Shown here: positions 11,120 through 23,640 of the stretch, one piece after another
Layout: each line of letters opens with the position of its first letter
Position numbering within the stretch: position 1 is the stretch's first letter
Assembly (NCBI GenBank): GCA_907163375.1
Contig: CAJQUW010003080.1
Location: 248,001 to 312,000 of the forward strand
Direction of reading: 5' to 3'
DNA: 64,000 nucleotides
From: Prostheceraeus crozeri
Lineage: Eukaryota; Platyhelminthes; Polycladida; Euryleptidae
Translations under genes and position numbers: made by a program
Notes under the pieces: generated by a model
Database searches by the model: none
What the model saw: only the letters and a program-made list of their open reading frames with translations
Told to the model about the DNA's origin: nothing

Positions 11120-13578
11120 CCTATGTTTACACATGTCACTTATTTTAACTCAGAGATGCAGACGTTGGCAGGTGTATCTAAGTGGAATGCTTGCGATTTT
11201 TTCCCAATATTGTGTTTTGCATGGAACTTAACTTCTATTCTAAACGTTTTATTGTTATCAATTTCTATGAGTATAAGCCTGTAAATCACATGATAGTATG
11301 ATAGTTTCTGTTTGCTTTTAATAACAATGGTTGTCAGACGACCTAGGAGGATTGATTAAGCAATAGCTAGAGAGCGTACTTTCAGTGAAATCCAACGGAT
11401 CACAGTGACTAGGACACAAAGCGCTACACACCTTTGAAGAGAATATCACATTTTGACCATTATTGAGATATTTACTGCAATGCGAAGTTCTACATCGCAT
11501 GTTTTCATGATATTTACTGAAATCCTCAATATTTCGAGAAAACTTCCTCCTAAATATTCGACTAGAATATTTGAGTAAATTTTGTTATCCACGGACAGTG
11601 GCTGCGATAGGCTTAATCGTAGATGCGCTCAGCGATTACGACGGATAAGAAATGCAATCGTTAAAAATGATATACCGCACTTGCGCGTCTGATGATTTAA
11701 AGTATTCATTTAGTGCTTCATATGGCTTCAGTTGATTACATTCATGTAACGTCCTTCATTATTTCACTTCATCCTTTAGTTGAAGATCGCTGTTCGTAGT
11801 GAATTAATTATGCGTTAGTGAGCTGTAATGATTCCCTCTACTTATAAACCTGAAGTATTAACACGTGTAACCATTTTGTGATGAATGAATTTATATGCGC
11901 TTTTTGTAATAGCATACAGATTGTCACTGATATATTGCTTGTAATAACATTTCTCTTGATTTAACTTAATAAAAGTGCATGTGCATTTTCTCCAAGTTGA
12001 ATTTTCACATTAGCATATTTTTACCTCATTATACTGAAGCAGTGGGACCACTCATAGAGACCACTTGCCCAAGGCGACCATGTTTCACATGTCCATCTAC
12101 TAATAGTGTAGGAGAAGTTGCACTGTATTTAATTTCGAATAACAATTCGAGGGGCAATTTAAATACACAGAATAAGATGATAGTTTTTATAATCGGTTAT
12201 GCACACTTCTTTCGCCGATATGACCGCTTCCACTACTGATACTTTTATGATATTTACTACATGTATAAATGGTGATAAATACGCGTGTCTGGAATTTCTT
12301 CCAAGTGACATCATATTTTGTAATTGACATGGGTCTTGATATAATTGATTTGTTATTTGTATTATCTTGATGCTACAATTGTAATAATGAACACTAAGTC
12401 AATGATGATATTGTTATTGACTTTGTCTTCACTATACATTTAGTATCATCAAATCTAGACAGATGCCTTCTAGACTTTGTCGTTTTCCATGTAAAATAAC
12501 CTTATCGCGATCATTGTAATGCACCAACAGTTTTCATTCTCTATTTTAAGGATAAGAATTATGATATCAGCATCTCATTATTCTGGGTATAGCACATGAG
12601 AAGTTTACATTACGCATAACTTTTCATTATTGATAATCGATAATTTTTCTGAAACGTGTTCTCTTCTTTTGCTAATGTTATATTTTTCTATCATCGTCAC
12701 TATCAGTTACTTGTTTTTATTTTAATTTTCTCATCCTACAATGAGAGTCCATGGAGCACAAGAACTTGAATTTACAATCACAATGAATAACCTCTCGTGA
12801 AAAAAAAGCAGTTAACATTTAGAAAACATGTATGTCCGATAATTGAAATGCGTTTCCGCAAAGAGTGAAGTCATTATGTATCATTGACTAGTTTCGTGGG
12901 TAACTTTTGTTTCATATTGCAACACATTTTGCATACATATGCTCATGCAGAAGTTTCTGCATATAATAAGGTATGGGGAATAATGCAAGAAATACCGATG
13001 TTAAAGAATCCTGAAAACATTCAATCTCTGATAATGTATGAATTTATGATGCATTAACTTCGTAGTACGTATAGTGCACTGTTGGATAATACAATGCTGC
13101 TCTTCAATTTGACTGCATAATTAAATGACAGCAATCAATTCTTCAAAAATCAACTAACAACGATCAATTCGTTGCAATTCATTTTATCATTCATAACATT
13201 TTATTCATTTAATTCATTTTATTATTTGTATTTGTCAACAACTGTTGAAAGAGCAGTCACAGCTATGCATAATCAACTGGCAGATAATCAAATTTGCTAA
13301 TTTAACTTTTCCATCAATATGCTAAGTAATTGCTCACTTTCTCGAAGGTTTCTTTAGAAGCGATTATGCATTAGGAAAGTGACGTTAAAAGTTAATGTGT
13401 AGGCCTCGTGCCTAATTACTGACTTTCTGTCAGTACAGTTGGTATTAACAAAATGCATTATATTCATTTTCTAATTATTCCATTCTCTTTGCAATTAAAC
13501 ATCTTGCTCTCTACTCATATTACTTTTAAATCACGAATTCTCGAACTGATTTTCCTACTTCATCTTTCTGTTGAACAG

Positions 13579-13731
13579 GACTACAAATGCTGGTGCGATC
13601 TGCGAAAGTTGGAAGAAAGTCTCGGACTTCGATTTATCACATACGAATGTGACGATAGTCGTTGGGCTGAGCATCGGAAAATGCATAACTTGCCCTCTTG
13701 GAAAGAGCTGGGATGGAACTCTCCCGAATAG
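13579..13731 (+). CDS. PRKD: Protein kinase D, terminal exon and stop
   Basis: Fifty codons and a TAG stop follow the acceptor TTTCTGTTGAACAG. The protein begins DYKCWCDLRKLEESLGLRFI, continues TYECDDSRWAEH and ends SWKELGWNSPE. The family's C-tail after the kinase domain reads DYQTWLDLR..E..IGERYITHESDDLRWE, so DY-W-DLR, the R-I/F-I-T-Y/H-E-DD-RW pattern and the position right after the kinase domain all agree. Phase-0 entry fits the exon at 6178-6266. The tail is shorter than in vertebrate PRKD1/2 and lacks their C-terminal hydrophobic PDZ-binding residues. The catalytic lobe and the C1 and PH domains must be encoded left of the window. Confidence 0.87.
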   Translation, partial: DYKCWCDLRKLEESLGLRFITYECDDSRWAEHRKMHNLPSWKELGWNSPE

Positions 13732-15820
13732 ATGCCGAACATTGCCTTTTGTTTGACCTTCGATCAATTTTTACTATAAGATGTCTGTTGTATCTTCTCT
13801 GTCTATTGTTTTCGTGTCCATTGTATCCTACTTTCTCAGCGTTCTGATCCAAATGTTTAATGTAAAACTAGCGCTAATCTTTTTAAGCTTGAACGCCTTC
13901 AATATAATTAAATGTTATAAGTCTAATAGGTTAAGCATTATGACGTCACTTTGCTGTCAAGCGAATAGCTAACTATATCTTTGATTTGGCCACTCGGTCA
14001 ATTAATCATCTATTAAAGCGTTTACTTTCACACCAAGCTGTCAGATTGGTGATTTGGGCTGGTTGCAGGTCAAATTTCCAAATCTATTCCAAAGGTAGTC
14101 ATTTGCAATAGATAATAACATGGTGAGTCAAGTGTCTTCCTCAAATCTTTACATGTATTTGACAATGTAAAGTTCCATATTTTTAATATGGCATCTTTCA
14201 AATATTGAAAAAGTGAAGCATTCAATCAATCAAGTTTTGCATTATAAGCGTTTTCTAACAGAACGAGACTAATTTTTGTGGTTAGATTTTGTACTGTACT
14301 TTCATATGGTGGCATTTATGCAGAACTTACTAATGGGTATAGGTATCAATTAATCTCTCTAACGGTATTCGCATAATTGTTCCCTTTTACTGCATATTAA
14401 ATTTGTTGTAAATACTCCCTTATGATTACAGCATGTATTGTGATTTTTGAAATTATCTTTTTTATGTAAATCAAAGTCCATATCTTGCAAATAGTGTTTT
14501 GTAACTCGTATGTCGTACATCACAACAACTATGAAAAAAAATCATTGTGGAATGAAATATCAGCCACGGCATTTGTATCGCAATGACTTTACTTACGCAA
14601 TGATATTTACGAGCAAGCTGCACATTTTAAGAACTGTTAACTCATATTTTATATACAACAATTAATGATCCTGTACATGTTTGTTTCTTGTTTGAATGGA
14701 TTATTTCTTATTGATATTCAAAACAGATGTAACATAATGTTATTCTGATCAATGTGGCAATATTGTTTACATGAGATACATGTCAATGAGAGATGGTGTT
14801 TTATGTAAATTCATACAATCATATCATTTTTACAAATCCGATCGAAATATTAAAATCAAATTTACGAAACACTATTTCATTTTCACTTTACATTTTTTCG
14901 GTGCCCATGTAGAAGTACTCTGAATAGCTGGATGGTTACTGCAAGAGATGGATTACCGAATTTTTGATACTCTTCTCTCATAATTTTTACAGCTTTAGTT
15001 GTCTCCTAGTTCTTTGTTAACAATGTAGGTCTACGTACGTGTGGGCAGATCACCATTGTTAAATTTTACTTTCCTCAATAAATCAGACTTCACGTGATTT
15101 GATAATTAGAAAAGACCGCTTCCACGGTGTGTATAAATCGCTAATTGGTGAAGTCATGGTACCGGTATTCAGAATAGACCTACAACTCTCACATTGTGAC
15201 TCGCGACAATGGCAAATGCATACCTGCTGCCTACGTCGTAAGTAAGGCGTAGAGGTTTTTCATTAATCGCAATACTTCAATGTTACGTACACATGTACTG
15301 ATTTATGTTACGGATTGCCTACTTTCACTTACGTATAAAAATAATTTTCTTATAGAAAAATAGTTTTATTGCATTTACTCAGACATAGCGGTGGCAATTG
15401 GCATATGAGATGATTAGAACAGGTTTCAAACACTTCAGATTAAAGATATTATTTTTCTTCGAATTTACCTAAACTTAATTAAATAATTGGAATATTACAG
15501 GGGATACGCACGTTACTCTTCCACATTTCCAGAATGCAGAAAACTTGGTAGTCTTTGAAGTGACTGTTGTTTTTGTAGGTCTATCAATGTTAATGTTAAT
15601 TATATACATCATTTGATAATCCTTTGTTTGCTGTAGCTAACATTTTTACAATTTCAAACAGGGCTTTTCAATTGACAAATTCTTCTGAAATTCAAAAGCG
15701 CCCATTTCTACGTACGCATCCACACGAGTAGAGAACACTTTTGTAGTGTTGCACAACACAGAAGTAGGCCTACGTGTATAGCATATGCAACGAAGCCAAT
15801 TTTGGCTCAAAGAACCCCCT
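13732..15820 (+). other. 3' UTR and intergenic sequence
   Basis: AT-rich sequence after the kinase stop codon. No AATAAA is obvious in the first few hundred bases; one lies near 15077 (CTCAATAAATC). No other exon, RNA gene or transposon protein was supported. Confidence 0.45.
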
Positions 15821-15963
15821 ATAATAATAATAATAATATGCGTTTTTATTTCCAGTAATTAAAAATCGTAGTGTACAAGCAATAGAAGGTAATTAAGGTA
15901 ATGAAACTAACATCGTATGGAAGACATAAAGATCGTTCATAGGCAATCACAGTATATGGAAAG

Positions 15964-18623
15964 TTAAGGAAGAACGTCAAAGACGACGAATGTGGCGTTC
16001 ATCTCCCATTTTGAGGTTTTAATAATGAATGTGTTGCTGCGTCTTGTGGTTTTCACTGTAGGCATAATGATCCTTCCGGAAGAAGAGACAGGAGGCACCA
16101 GGGGGTTCAAAATGTGTGATGGGGACTTGGCATGTGAAAGGAGTTTCAAAGAAGCGCACTTTCTTCTACTAGAGATAGGTTCGAAGTGATGACTTGAGCA
16201 CTCTTTGTAATCCCTGCCGCACAAGATTCGATGAAAACGATTTTGAATTCTTTCCAGCTTAAGTGAATTTTCTGTCGACAGTCCAGCTAGTAATGGTGAG
16301 CAATACTCCAAAATCGATCGCACAATTGCGATGAAAGCGTTGATTAATGATGCCTCACAAACGTCATTTTGTTTAAGCACACGGATGATAAATAATCTTC
16401 TTGCTGCGGTTCTTACAGTAGCATTGATGTGGGTATTCCAATTATTGTTCGGGTCAAAAATCACATCAAAGATTTTCAGCTCTTCCACCAGGGGAATGTT
16501 CGACAGACGTATAGGAGTAAAGCTTGGAGAACGTGCAATTGCCAACATTTTGCACTTATTCATATTGAGAGGTAAGTCAACGCTCACAGACCATTCCAAT
16601 AGCGAATGATGGACTTCTTCCACGTGAGCATTTGCTGAATCTATAAAGATTGGAAGGCAGGTAGTAAGGTCATCAGCGTATTTCACAGTTTTACACGGTT
16701 TGCCGGATATATCAAAGCTGCCAGTCACAATGGAGAACAGGTAAGGACCAAGTATTGAGCCTTGAGGGACACCTGAACTCACTCTGACGTAGTCACTTTT
16801 CACCATTCCGATGCGCACACATTGCCATCGTCCCGTTAAGTAACTGCTAATCCACTGAATGAAATACGAAGGTAAGTTGCAATCGATTAGTCTGTTAATG
16901 ATTATATTGAATTTTAATTTATCAAATGCCTTGATGAAATCGTAGGCAACGATTTGGATGCCAGATACACCATGATCGTCCCAAACATTTGGTATAATAA
17001 TCATGAAGAGCTATCGTGGCGCATGCTGTAGACGACGCGGGTCGGAATCCATATTGATCTCTTCCGTACCCAAGAAGAAGTTTATCTCTCACGTCATGCA
17101 AAATGAGGCGCTCTAATACTTTCAATGGCACAGAAATCGCAGTAATTTGGCGAAGTTCATCCACTGATGCCTTTGAGGATTTGGGAACAGGTGTTGTAAT
17201 CGAACACTTCCACCGTGTAGGGACAATACCACTTCTCAAAGATAAATTATAAATTTCAGCCAGAGGTTCCGCTATGAAAATTGCAGCCGATTTGTATAGT
17301 ATTGCTGGAATATCTGGAGAAGACTTTTTAGTTTTAATTTTACACAAAGCTTCGTAAACATCATGAGTTTCCAATTGTGGTAAGTACTGAGGTAGAAAAG
17401 ACAACTCATAATTGTCACTCTCCTGAAAATTATTAGCAAAATTACAGTTAATGACGTTCACAGCGGCTTCAAGAGATCCTATTTGCTCGCAGATGGCGTC
17501 AATTACATTTTGTCTATTTTTGCCCGATACACAATTGATCGCATGCCATGCATTGTTGCCCCTTATCCTTTTATTCCAATTGCGCTTTGCCTTCTCGATT
17601 TCATACTTTACTTTTTCCCTAAAATGGGCATATTTCGAATAATCTCTTTCGCGGTACGCCTTCCACCGACTATTAATCAACTGCTTTATAACAGGAGTCA
17701 TCCAAGGCTTGTCGTTCTTCGTGAAGGTGACGTAATTCACAGGAATACAGGATTCGAAGGCCGAATCAAGGTTATCGTGAAAGTAATGGCATTTGCTCTC
17801 TATATCGTAACGATTGTCATATACAGGACTCCAGTCCATATTCATTAGACACTGCACAAATTCATCTACATTTGACTCACGGAGATCGTAAACAGGCTTT
17901 TTGATATACAAACTTTCGTTTTTGATAGGCACAAATGGGGTTGCCAGCATGCACATATGAGGAATTTTCGAGGTGTCAATAGGTAGCTCAGTTTTTACTG
18001 TGTACATATTCACAATTCCCTCAGACATCAAAATATAGTCCAGCTGAGAGTTTCCGTAGGTAGGTCCGACATATGTATTGACCAGATTAAGGTTAGAGCA
18101 GACCTCGGCAGTAGGAAATCTATTCAGGTCACCGCATAAGACTATGTCATGATTTGGATAGTTCGCTAAAATATCATCCATAGTGTCAATTAGAAAGTTT
18201 GTTATCACTGACTTACATGATACAGACATAACAGGAGGAATGTAGATGCCAATCATGCACAAATCTGGAGATCCCTTAATAGCCACAGTCTCAATACCAG
18301 TTGGTACAGTTCTCAACTGTATAACATGAGCTTGCAAATGATGTTTTGCCCAAATGGCAACTCCCACCACCCATTCGTCCTTCTCGATCATTTCGAAAAA
18401 CCCTGAAGCCAGCTATTGAAACAATATCATCATCACTGTGTAAGTATGAGAACCACGTCTCAGTAGCGACAAAAATATCAACGTTCATTCTGGTTAAAAT
18501 TGATGAAATAATTTCGATTTTCCGCACTGCTGATCGTGTGTTTGCTAACAAAATTTTTGGCTTTTCTTTTTGATTTCTTAACTTGCTTCTATCACGCATA
18601 TTACTGTTAAAATACACATTCAA
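15964..18623 (-). pseudogene. LINE ORF2: endonuclease and reverse transcriptase, frameshifted
   Basis: The frame opens at the ORF1 stop (overlapping TTG/TGA). The endonuclease shows NTRSAVRK, the catalytic ATETWF, GIYIPP, LCGDLNRFPT and a DYILMS block. The reverse transcriptase shows RQITAISVPLKVLERL, QYGFRPASST, DFIKAFDKLK, SGVPQGSILGPYLF and the catalytic KYADDLT. A C-terminal region contains EYCSPLLAGL and RIQNRFHRILC. Two frameshifts break it: one near 18375, after RMGGG, and one near 16985, just after LHDYYTKCL and before the FDK aspartate. All motifs survive, so only a few changes separate this from an active copy. It would nick the target DNA and prime reverse transcription there. Confidence 0.88.
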
Positions 18624-19366
18624 AAATCCTCCTTATCTTGTCTTTTGATGATTTGCCCACGATAAATAATCACATCGTGTCCTTCGGCTCGCAGATTTTT
18701 CAGTCTTTCTCTGAGTAGCTTTTGGGCTTCTTGTTCACATCGAGTATAATCAGGATTGATGAAAACATTCTTAAAAGAATCATCAGAGCGTAAATGCCTA
18801 GCCAATCCAAGAATTCGTTTCTTCGCCTCAAGATTCTTGCACTGAACTCTTACGAGTCGGATTTTACCGATACTTTGTTTACCGATCCTGTTTATCGAAA
18901 TTACAGAATCTTCCTCTACATTCAGCTTCCGCAAAACACGCTTTACTTTCCCATCATCCTCAGATTTCCTTTCGTTTAAATTACCATCCACTTCCTCCTC
19001 AAAACCAGAGAAAACAAGGTTATTTTCCTTCAGCCTGCGTAATTCACCTTCTCTCAGGATGAAGTTAAGCTTATCCTCCATACCACTCATAGAGTTAGCA
19101 TTAATACTACTCTGAAGGTTGTCATATTTCCGTTTTAGTTCAAATACTTCAGAAGTAAGAGTATGAAGCCGGTTGACCATAGGATCAAGCTGTTCTTTGA
19201 TCTTCGACTCAATCACGGATGATATCTGATTGACTACGTCAGACTGGTCATTTTGAACTTAAGCACGCATTTGGATGATGGTAAGAATAAGGTCCTGTTT
19301 GTTCAAGGAGGTTTTGCGCTCCAAGAGTTCATGGTCCGTCAATATTGTTATATCATTAACTCCCAT
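18620..19366 (-). pseudogene. LINE ORF1: coiled coil and RRM-like RNA-binding protein
   Basis: An ATG at 19366 opens MGVNDITILTDHELLERK. A TAA codon near 19261-19259 interrupts the frame, which then stays open to the stop at 18620. The N-terminal half has a heptad-rich coiled coil (LHTLTSEVFELKRKYDNLQS). It is followed by NLVFSGFEEE, ISINRIGK, the basic KIRLVRVQCK, and FINPDYTRCEQEAQKLLRER, the pattern of non-LTR ORF1 RRM and C-terminal domains. Such proteins bind LINE RNA as trimers and act as chaperones. It abuts ORF2 directly. Confidence 0.82.
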
Positions 19367-19457
19367 TGCAATTTTGAATACGGATGATATTGGATCAAGT
19401 CGGAGTCAAAAATTGACTGTCACAAGTGATCAATAGAAAATAAGCAAGATGTAGTCT

Positions 19458-19522
19458 GGAAGGCCTCGAACCCGGTGTCTTTAGTTTCAAATCCAACACA
19501 GTAACCAACAGATCACGTAGAC
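19458..19522 (-). repeat. tRNA-like segment in the LINE 5' UTR
   Basis: On the - strand, GTCTACGTGATCTGTTGG (A-box-like) is followed by CCGGGTTCGAGGCC, a good Pol III B box, and ends CCAGAC, which could pair with the initial GTCT. The internal arms are poor, so it is not a functional tRNA. It may be an internal promoter or a tRNA fragment captured by the element. Confidence 0.35.
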
Positions 19523-19870
19523 AAAGTTCAGGGGCTTATTGAAGCAACTGATGATCGGATACTCAGCATAGATATCGAATGCGTGGACACCAATTCTATC
19601 CAGACCAGATGACCAAATTTACAACTTGTCGAAAGAGACCGATGAACAAAACTCATCGATTTGATGAAACTAGGATTTAGGAAGCTGATCGTAGGCAATC
19701 CACACTGAATATAGGAACACTGATAAGGCAACGATGATAACACTACCACAGCTTGAGACACACGAAAACGCGACGAAAAACGACGTCGGGAAAGTGGAGA
19801 ACGACGTTATGCTTCCAAATCGCTTTCAGCACCAGCTCTGACAGACGACCTCTATGACGACGAAGATATG

Positions 19871-20272
19871 TGCAAACTCTCTATATATATACTAAATATA
19901 TAGGCAAACTCTTGAATCAAAGAAATGTCAAAAGTTGTGGAATCGGGATAATTTTAATCAGCATTTAATCCCGCTATAAGCGTACGCTACACACTAATTG
20001 ACGATTGAAAAGTATGGAATATCAAGGGATCGGCCGTAAGATCTATCTAGCGATCAAGGCACATCCGTGGCTTTACAGACCGCACCTAAAATTCAAATAC
20101 CTCCGCAGTTCTTCCGTTTCAAATATGACAATAAACTTTGTGTCTTAAAAGTTCATCAATACTTCCGAAAACGATAAAGCTTCAGATAAGATCTAATTCT
20201 GAAATGATTTATTTTTAGAGCAACCAAATTAGATCTCAAAGATCTTCAATCTAACTTCCTGTCAGACTTGCG
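19871..20272. other. No gene recognised; TA microsatellite at the left
   Basis: Begins with a TATATA run (about 19880-19905) that may be the LINE insertion site. Nothing else supported. Confidence 0.4.
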
Positions 20273-20643
20273 TTGTAATTGCAATTGAAATCAATTACAT
20301 TTTTGGTCATGTAATTGAGAAGTAATTGGAATTACTGTGCAGTCAGCACTGTTGAATATTTATTCAATATGCAGTATAAAATATTTGATTCTCCTCGTAG
20401 ATAGTGCGTTACAATAACTGCTCATAGTACGACATTGTGATTTTATACTTAATTATGCACTAGGGGTGCAACTATCGGTCACTTTTTCTAAAGAAATTCA
20501 AGAGGAAGCTTGCTGTCAAAATCTAAATTAAGAACCAGCAGTTATCTTGTTAAGCAATTGTAAAGTAATTGAAATGCAACTGAAGAAAAACGAGTAATTG
20601 TAATCAATTACATTTCATGAGTAGCCTAATTGACACAAGTCTG
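20273..20643. mobile_element. hAT-like non-autonomous element
   Basis: Ends CAGACTTG and CAAGTCTG are exact inverses. Both subterminal regions are rich in TAATTG/CAATTA motifs, a known style of hAT MITE. The flanking octamers CTTCCTGT and CGTCGTGT agree at 6 of 8 bases, consistent with an aged 8-bp target duplication. No transposase. Confidence 0.5.
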
Positions 20644-21240
20644 CGTCGTGTCTGTCTCTCATGAAATGGAATCTTCAGATTGTTGATCTTGTAGAAAGAA
20701 ACAATGATAATCTGTATTAAAAGAACTGATACTAGCTCACAAGCTTTTACATACAGATCTAATGTCTGGCCTTCTCTAGCATGGTTATTGCATAGTCAAT
20801 TTGTTTCTTATGCCATGTTCCAGGCTAATATGAGTCATAACAAGTGTCATAAGTCAGCTGTTAACGTTAGGTAGGCTACTCGAGCTACACAAACTGTCGA
20901 TGGTATTCAGGGATCGATGCCTTAGACTGCTGACCACTTTTTCACTGCAGTTTTGATGAATATGATTTTTGAGAATGAAGGACTGTTATAGATAGCTATG
21001 ACTCCAATAGACCCAATTAAGTTTGAGGTGGATAAAGTTCAAATATTGAACAAATGCAGATGCATTACAATACCATATCAATCAACAAAATAAGGAATTA
21101 GAACTTTTATTGTACAAAAAACATCGTGAAACCGAAATTAATTACCTCAACTATAGGTAACACTCTTAACACAACTATGCTATGCACATAATAAGATTCT
21201 CATGTTTCAATATCTTTGACGTCAGAAGACAGTGCAACGT
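20644..21240. other. No gene recognised
   Basis: Intergenic, AT-rich; only short ORFs. Confidence 0.4.
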
Positions 21241-21421
21241 GGTGTTTGGAGGCTAGGGCCGGGCCTGCTGAATATGAACCGACCGGCCTACTTCCGGTAT
21301 AATCAAAACCGGCTTGCCGGGGTCGGGCCCACGTCTGGCATAATCAAAACCGGCTTGTCGGGCCGAGGCGACGTCCGGCATAATCAAAGCCAGTTGGGGC
21401 TGGGACAGTGGTCTGCGTCTC
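21241..21421 (+). repeat. GC-rich minisatellite, about 41-bp unit
   Basis: Three units carry ATAATCAAA at 21299, 21340 and 21380 (periods 41 and 40). They share CCGGCTTG and GTCGGGCC-like cores rich in CCGG. The GC content contrasts sharply with the neighbourhood. A 64-codon ORF through it simply reflects the repeat. Confidence 0.75.
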
Positions 21422-21794
21422 TGTAGCCGACTGGTTGAGGCTTAAACCGCTAGTCATCTTTCAATTTCCATGCAGACACCAGAAATACGTGAACCGGTAC
21501 TCGTGATAAGATTCATGAAAGATTTTAAATGATTCATCGGAGTGAGATTTACGCAGTTGAGAATTCTCTACATTGTTTGAATTGAAGTCTTTTGAGTTTG
21601 CACGTAATTAAATGACCACGAGGTGACGTATTTAAGAGGCTGGAAAAAAGCTCGCACCAAAGATATCATCAATTTTTAATTTCATCTTGTGTACCAAACG
21701 TTTTGTGGTACATGTACAACAGTCAAATTTTATCGCATGCTGGTAACACCAAACCACTGTCAAATGTTCAGGCAATAGACCCTACTGTTCACTA

Positions 21795-22260
21795 GGTGAC
21801 ATGCCACGCTCAATCACGCGTAATTCACGCGTGAACCACTCGTAATTACACATGACCCTAAACATACGTGGCTATGCGGGATATTGCTGCAATAGCTGTT
21901 ATATATGAGTTAGTATAGTCGGCAGTCCTGTTATATAGACTTTGCGTCTCATGTGTCTGCATGTATCAGAGGCTAAACAATGTGATAGGACCTCAATTTC
22001 TTGCTCAGGGAAGAAAGACAATGCTTAGCGGTTCATCCGTGGTTCAAGCGGCAACGCAGACAAGCGTAGACGACGCGCAAACTATAAGCGCTCGCCCGCG
22101 CGTATTCACAAATATTCCCCATGTTTTAACAGCATCAGATCAAGTGATTTCTGACTCTTAGTGCAGCGCGTATGTACGCGGGTAGAAGAATAGAATGTCC
22201 TTAACCACGGATGTTTGGGGTGTTCCGTAATTACGCGTGAATCACGCGTGGCATGTCACC
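21795..22260. mobile_element. TA-flanked inverted-repeat element (Tc1/mariner-like MITE)
   Basis: Starts GGTGACATGCCACGC and ends GCGTGGCATGTCACC, with TA on both sides (21793-21794, 22261-22262). Subterminal ACGCGTAATT/AATTACGCGT blocks extend the inverted repeats to about 40 bp. A 66-codon ORF inside (21961-22161) has no recognisable domain. Confidence 0.7.
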
Positions 22261-22428
22261 TATTGTTATCACATGCGGATACACTGAATTTCAGTTATTC
22301 ATTACATCTCCAAAGTTCCTAGGCTATCCCATGTAATGAAATTATTCAAGAAATGGAATAATCATGCGATGGATAGGCGAAAGAATCCACAATTCATCCA
22401 AAATTTATACAGGCTAGAATATTCAATA

Positions 22429-22640
22429 AGGTTGTTGAAAAAGTTCTGACCGATGAAAATTTGACTCTAGCTCTCAAGTTTTTCAGCCTATGAATCACAA
22501 ATTAAATCCATATTATACCTATACAAATGCAGTTCCACAAACGTCGTATTTATCTGATGCGGCTACTTTTGGCTTCTGTAATTAACGCTGTATTTTGAAG
22601 TTCATCAAATTTCTATCGGTCAAAACTCTTTCAGCAACCC
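22429..22640. mobile_element. TA-flanked 212-bp MITE
   Basis: The left end GGTTGTTGAAAAAGTTCTGA and the right end, whose inverse is GGGTTGCTGAAAGAGTTTTG, form imperfect inverted repeats of about 34 bp that share GACCGAT. TA dinucleotides flank (22427-22428, 22641-22642). Too short to encode a transposase. Confidence 0.65.
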
Positions 22641-22642
22641 TA

Positions 22643-23375
22643 TTTAAGAAAAAGACTACAACATCCATATCACAAAACGTATACTACACATATGGGTTCT
22701 CTTGAATAATGTTGCATCTACTTTCTCTTACATGTACGTGTTGCCATTATTTTGATTGACTGAACAATTTATTCTAGAATGCATGTCGTCAACGCAACGG
22801 TCAACATACGAGTATACCCGGCTGTATCGGTTACCCGAATAAATTAACCGGCCGTTCTTTGAATTTTATGACCGGAGGCAAGCCAGTTGCTCCATCCCTT
22901 CAGCGAGCGTCACTCAAAAGACCTAAAGTATCTTTCATCTAAGTAGACATGCATGTAATTGCTTTACTTAAAATTGATTTTCCTGTTACTTTAGCAACGA
23001 TTTCAGCAAAGAATTCATAAAATGGATTCACTGACCTCCTCAGGTCTTTGAAGTTACAAGTATTCACAACCAAAAGCGAACTCTCGCAGATATTTGCTAT
23101 GTAAGATACTATTTCTAAAAGCCATTGTTTTCCAATAAAATTCGGTAAAAATCGCTCATTAGTTAGCACTTAGCACAGTGATGGATTAAGTGAGCATTGA
23201 GTTATTGGGGATAAAAAAAGGTGGATCGTTGAACTGCTGGATCAGCGGATGGTGAGGATTGAAATTATGGGTCAAATAGATCGTATGTGGATGATAGATA
23301 GCATGTGGATCACTATGAGGAAGGATTAAAGGTGACGAGAACAGATCGAAAGCACACTTTATTTATTTTGTAATT
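22643..23375. other. No gene recognised
   Basis: Intergenic; nothing supported. Confidence 0.4.
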
Positions 23376-23640
23376 CATAGAGTAAGTATATTAGATAGAG
23401 TAGTAACTCAGCAATAATTGAATCCCCTTTGTGTAGGGGCCTATACAGTTTCGATTTTATTAAATGAACTCTAATGATACCCAGCATCACATGTGAGATA
23501 TGCAAATTTTCACACCTTTGTGGAAATTGTGGATTGTCGATTGATCTTGATAGCAAAACAGAAGGAATAATAGCATTTTACAAATCCTCCGTGTCATGTC
23601 AACCTGTGCGGAGAGGTAATATAGTTGGCTAAACTAGCAA
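23376..23640 (+). mobile_element. hAT-like element, left-end fragment
   Basis: Begins CATAGAGTAAGTATATTAGA and continues with landmarks such as ATAGCAAAACAGAAGGAA, all shared with the complete element at 56416-57047. The matching right end was not found, so this copy is truncated or its tail has diverged. A further short match (AATTTCAGCCAA) occurs near 23870. Confidence 0.6.

Larger units (their letters stand above)
6267..13578 (+). other. Last intron of the protein kinase D gene
   Basis: A 7.3-kb intron inferred from the two kinase exons that border it. It holds a tRNA-like SINE, a 57-bp direct repeat and two inverted-repeat elements, listed separately. The stretches 6267-7956, 8600-9886 and 11120-13578 contain no supported gene. 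AGGCCT palindromes cluster around 7530-7600. Confidence 0.65.
15821..19870 (-). mobile_element. Nearly full-length LINE (CR1/Jockey-like), 4 kb
   Basis: On the - strand the order is a CG-containing 5' UTR (about 19870-19367), ORF1 (19366-18620), ORF2 with endonuclease and reverse transcriptase (18623-15964), about 120 bases of 3' UTR, then an ATT microsatellite tail at 15839-15821 (six repeats of ATA on the + strand). The simple-repeat tail, the two abutting ORFs and the AP-type endonuclease are typical of the CR1/Jockey superfamily; I cannot fix the clade. No target duplication was identified, and the 5' limit is approximate. Damage is light (one in-frame stop, two frameshifts), so the insertion is fairly young. 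Confidence 0.88.

Noticed and set aside
16331..17848. Several + strand ORFs of 60-120 codons over the LINE
   Set aside because: They are antisense shadows of LINE ORF2, whose catalytic motifs are all on the - strand.
22939..23169. 76-codon ORF on the - strand
   Set aside because: No recognisable domain, no splice context, ordinary length for AT-rich intergenic sequence.
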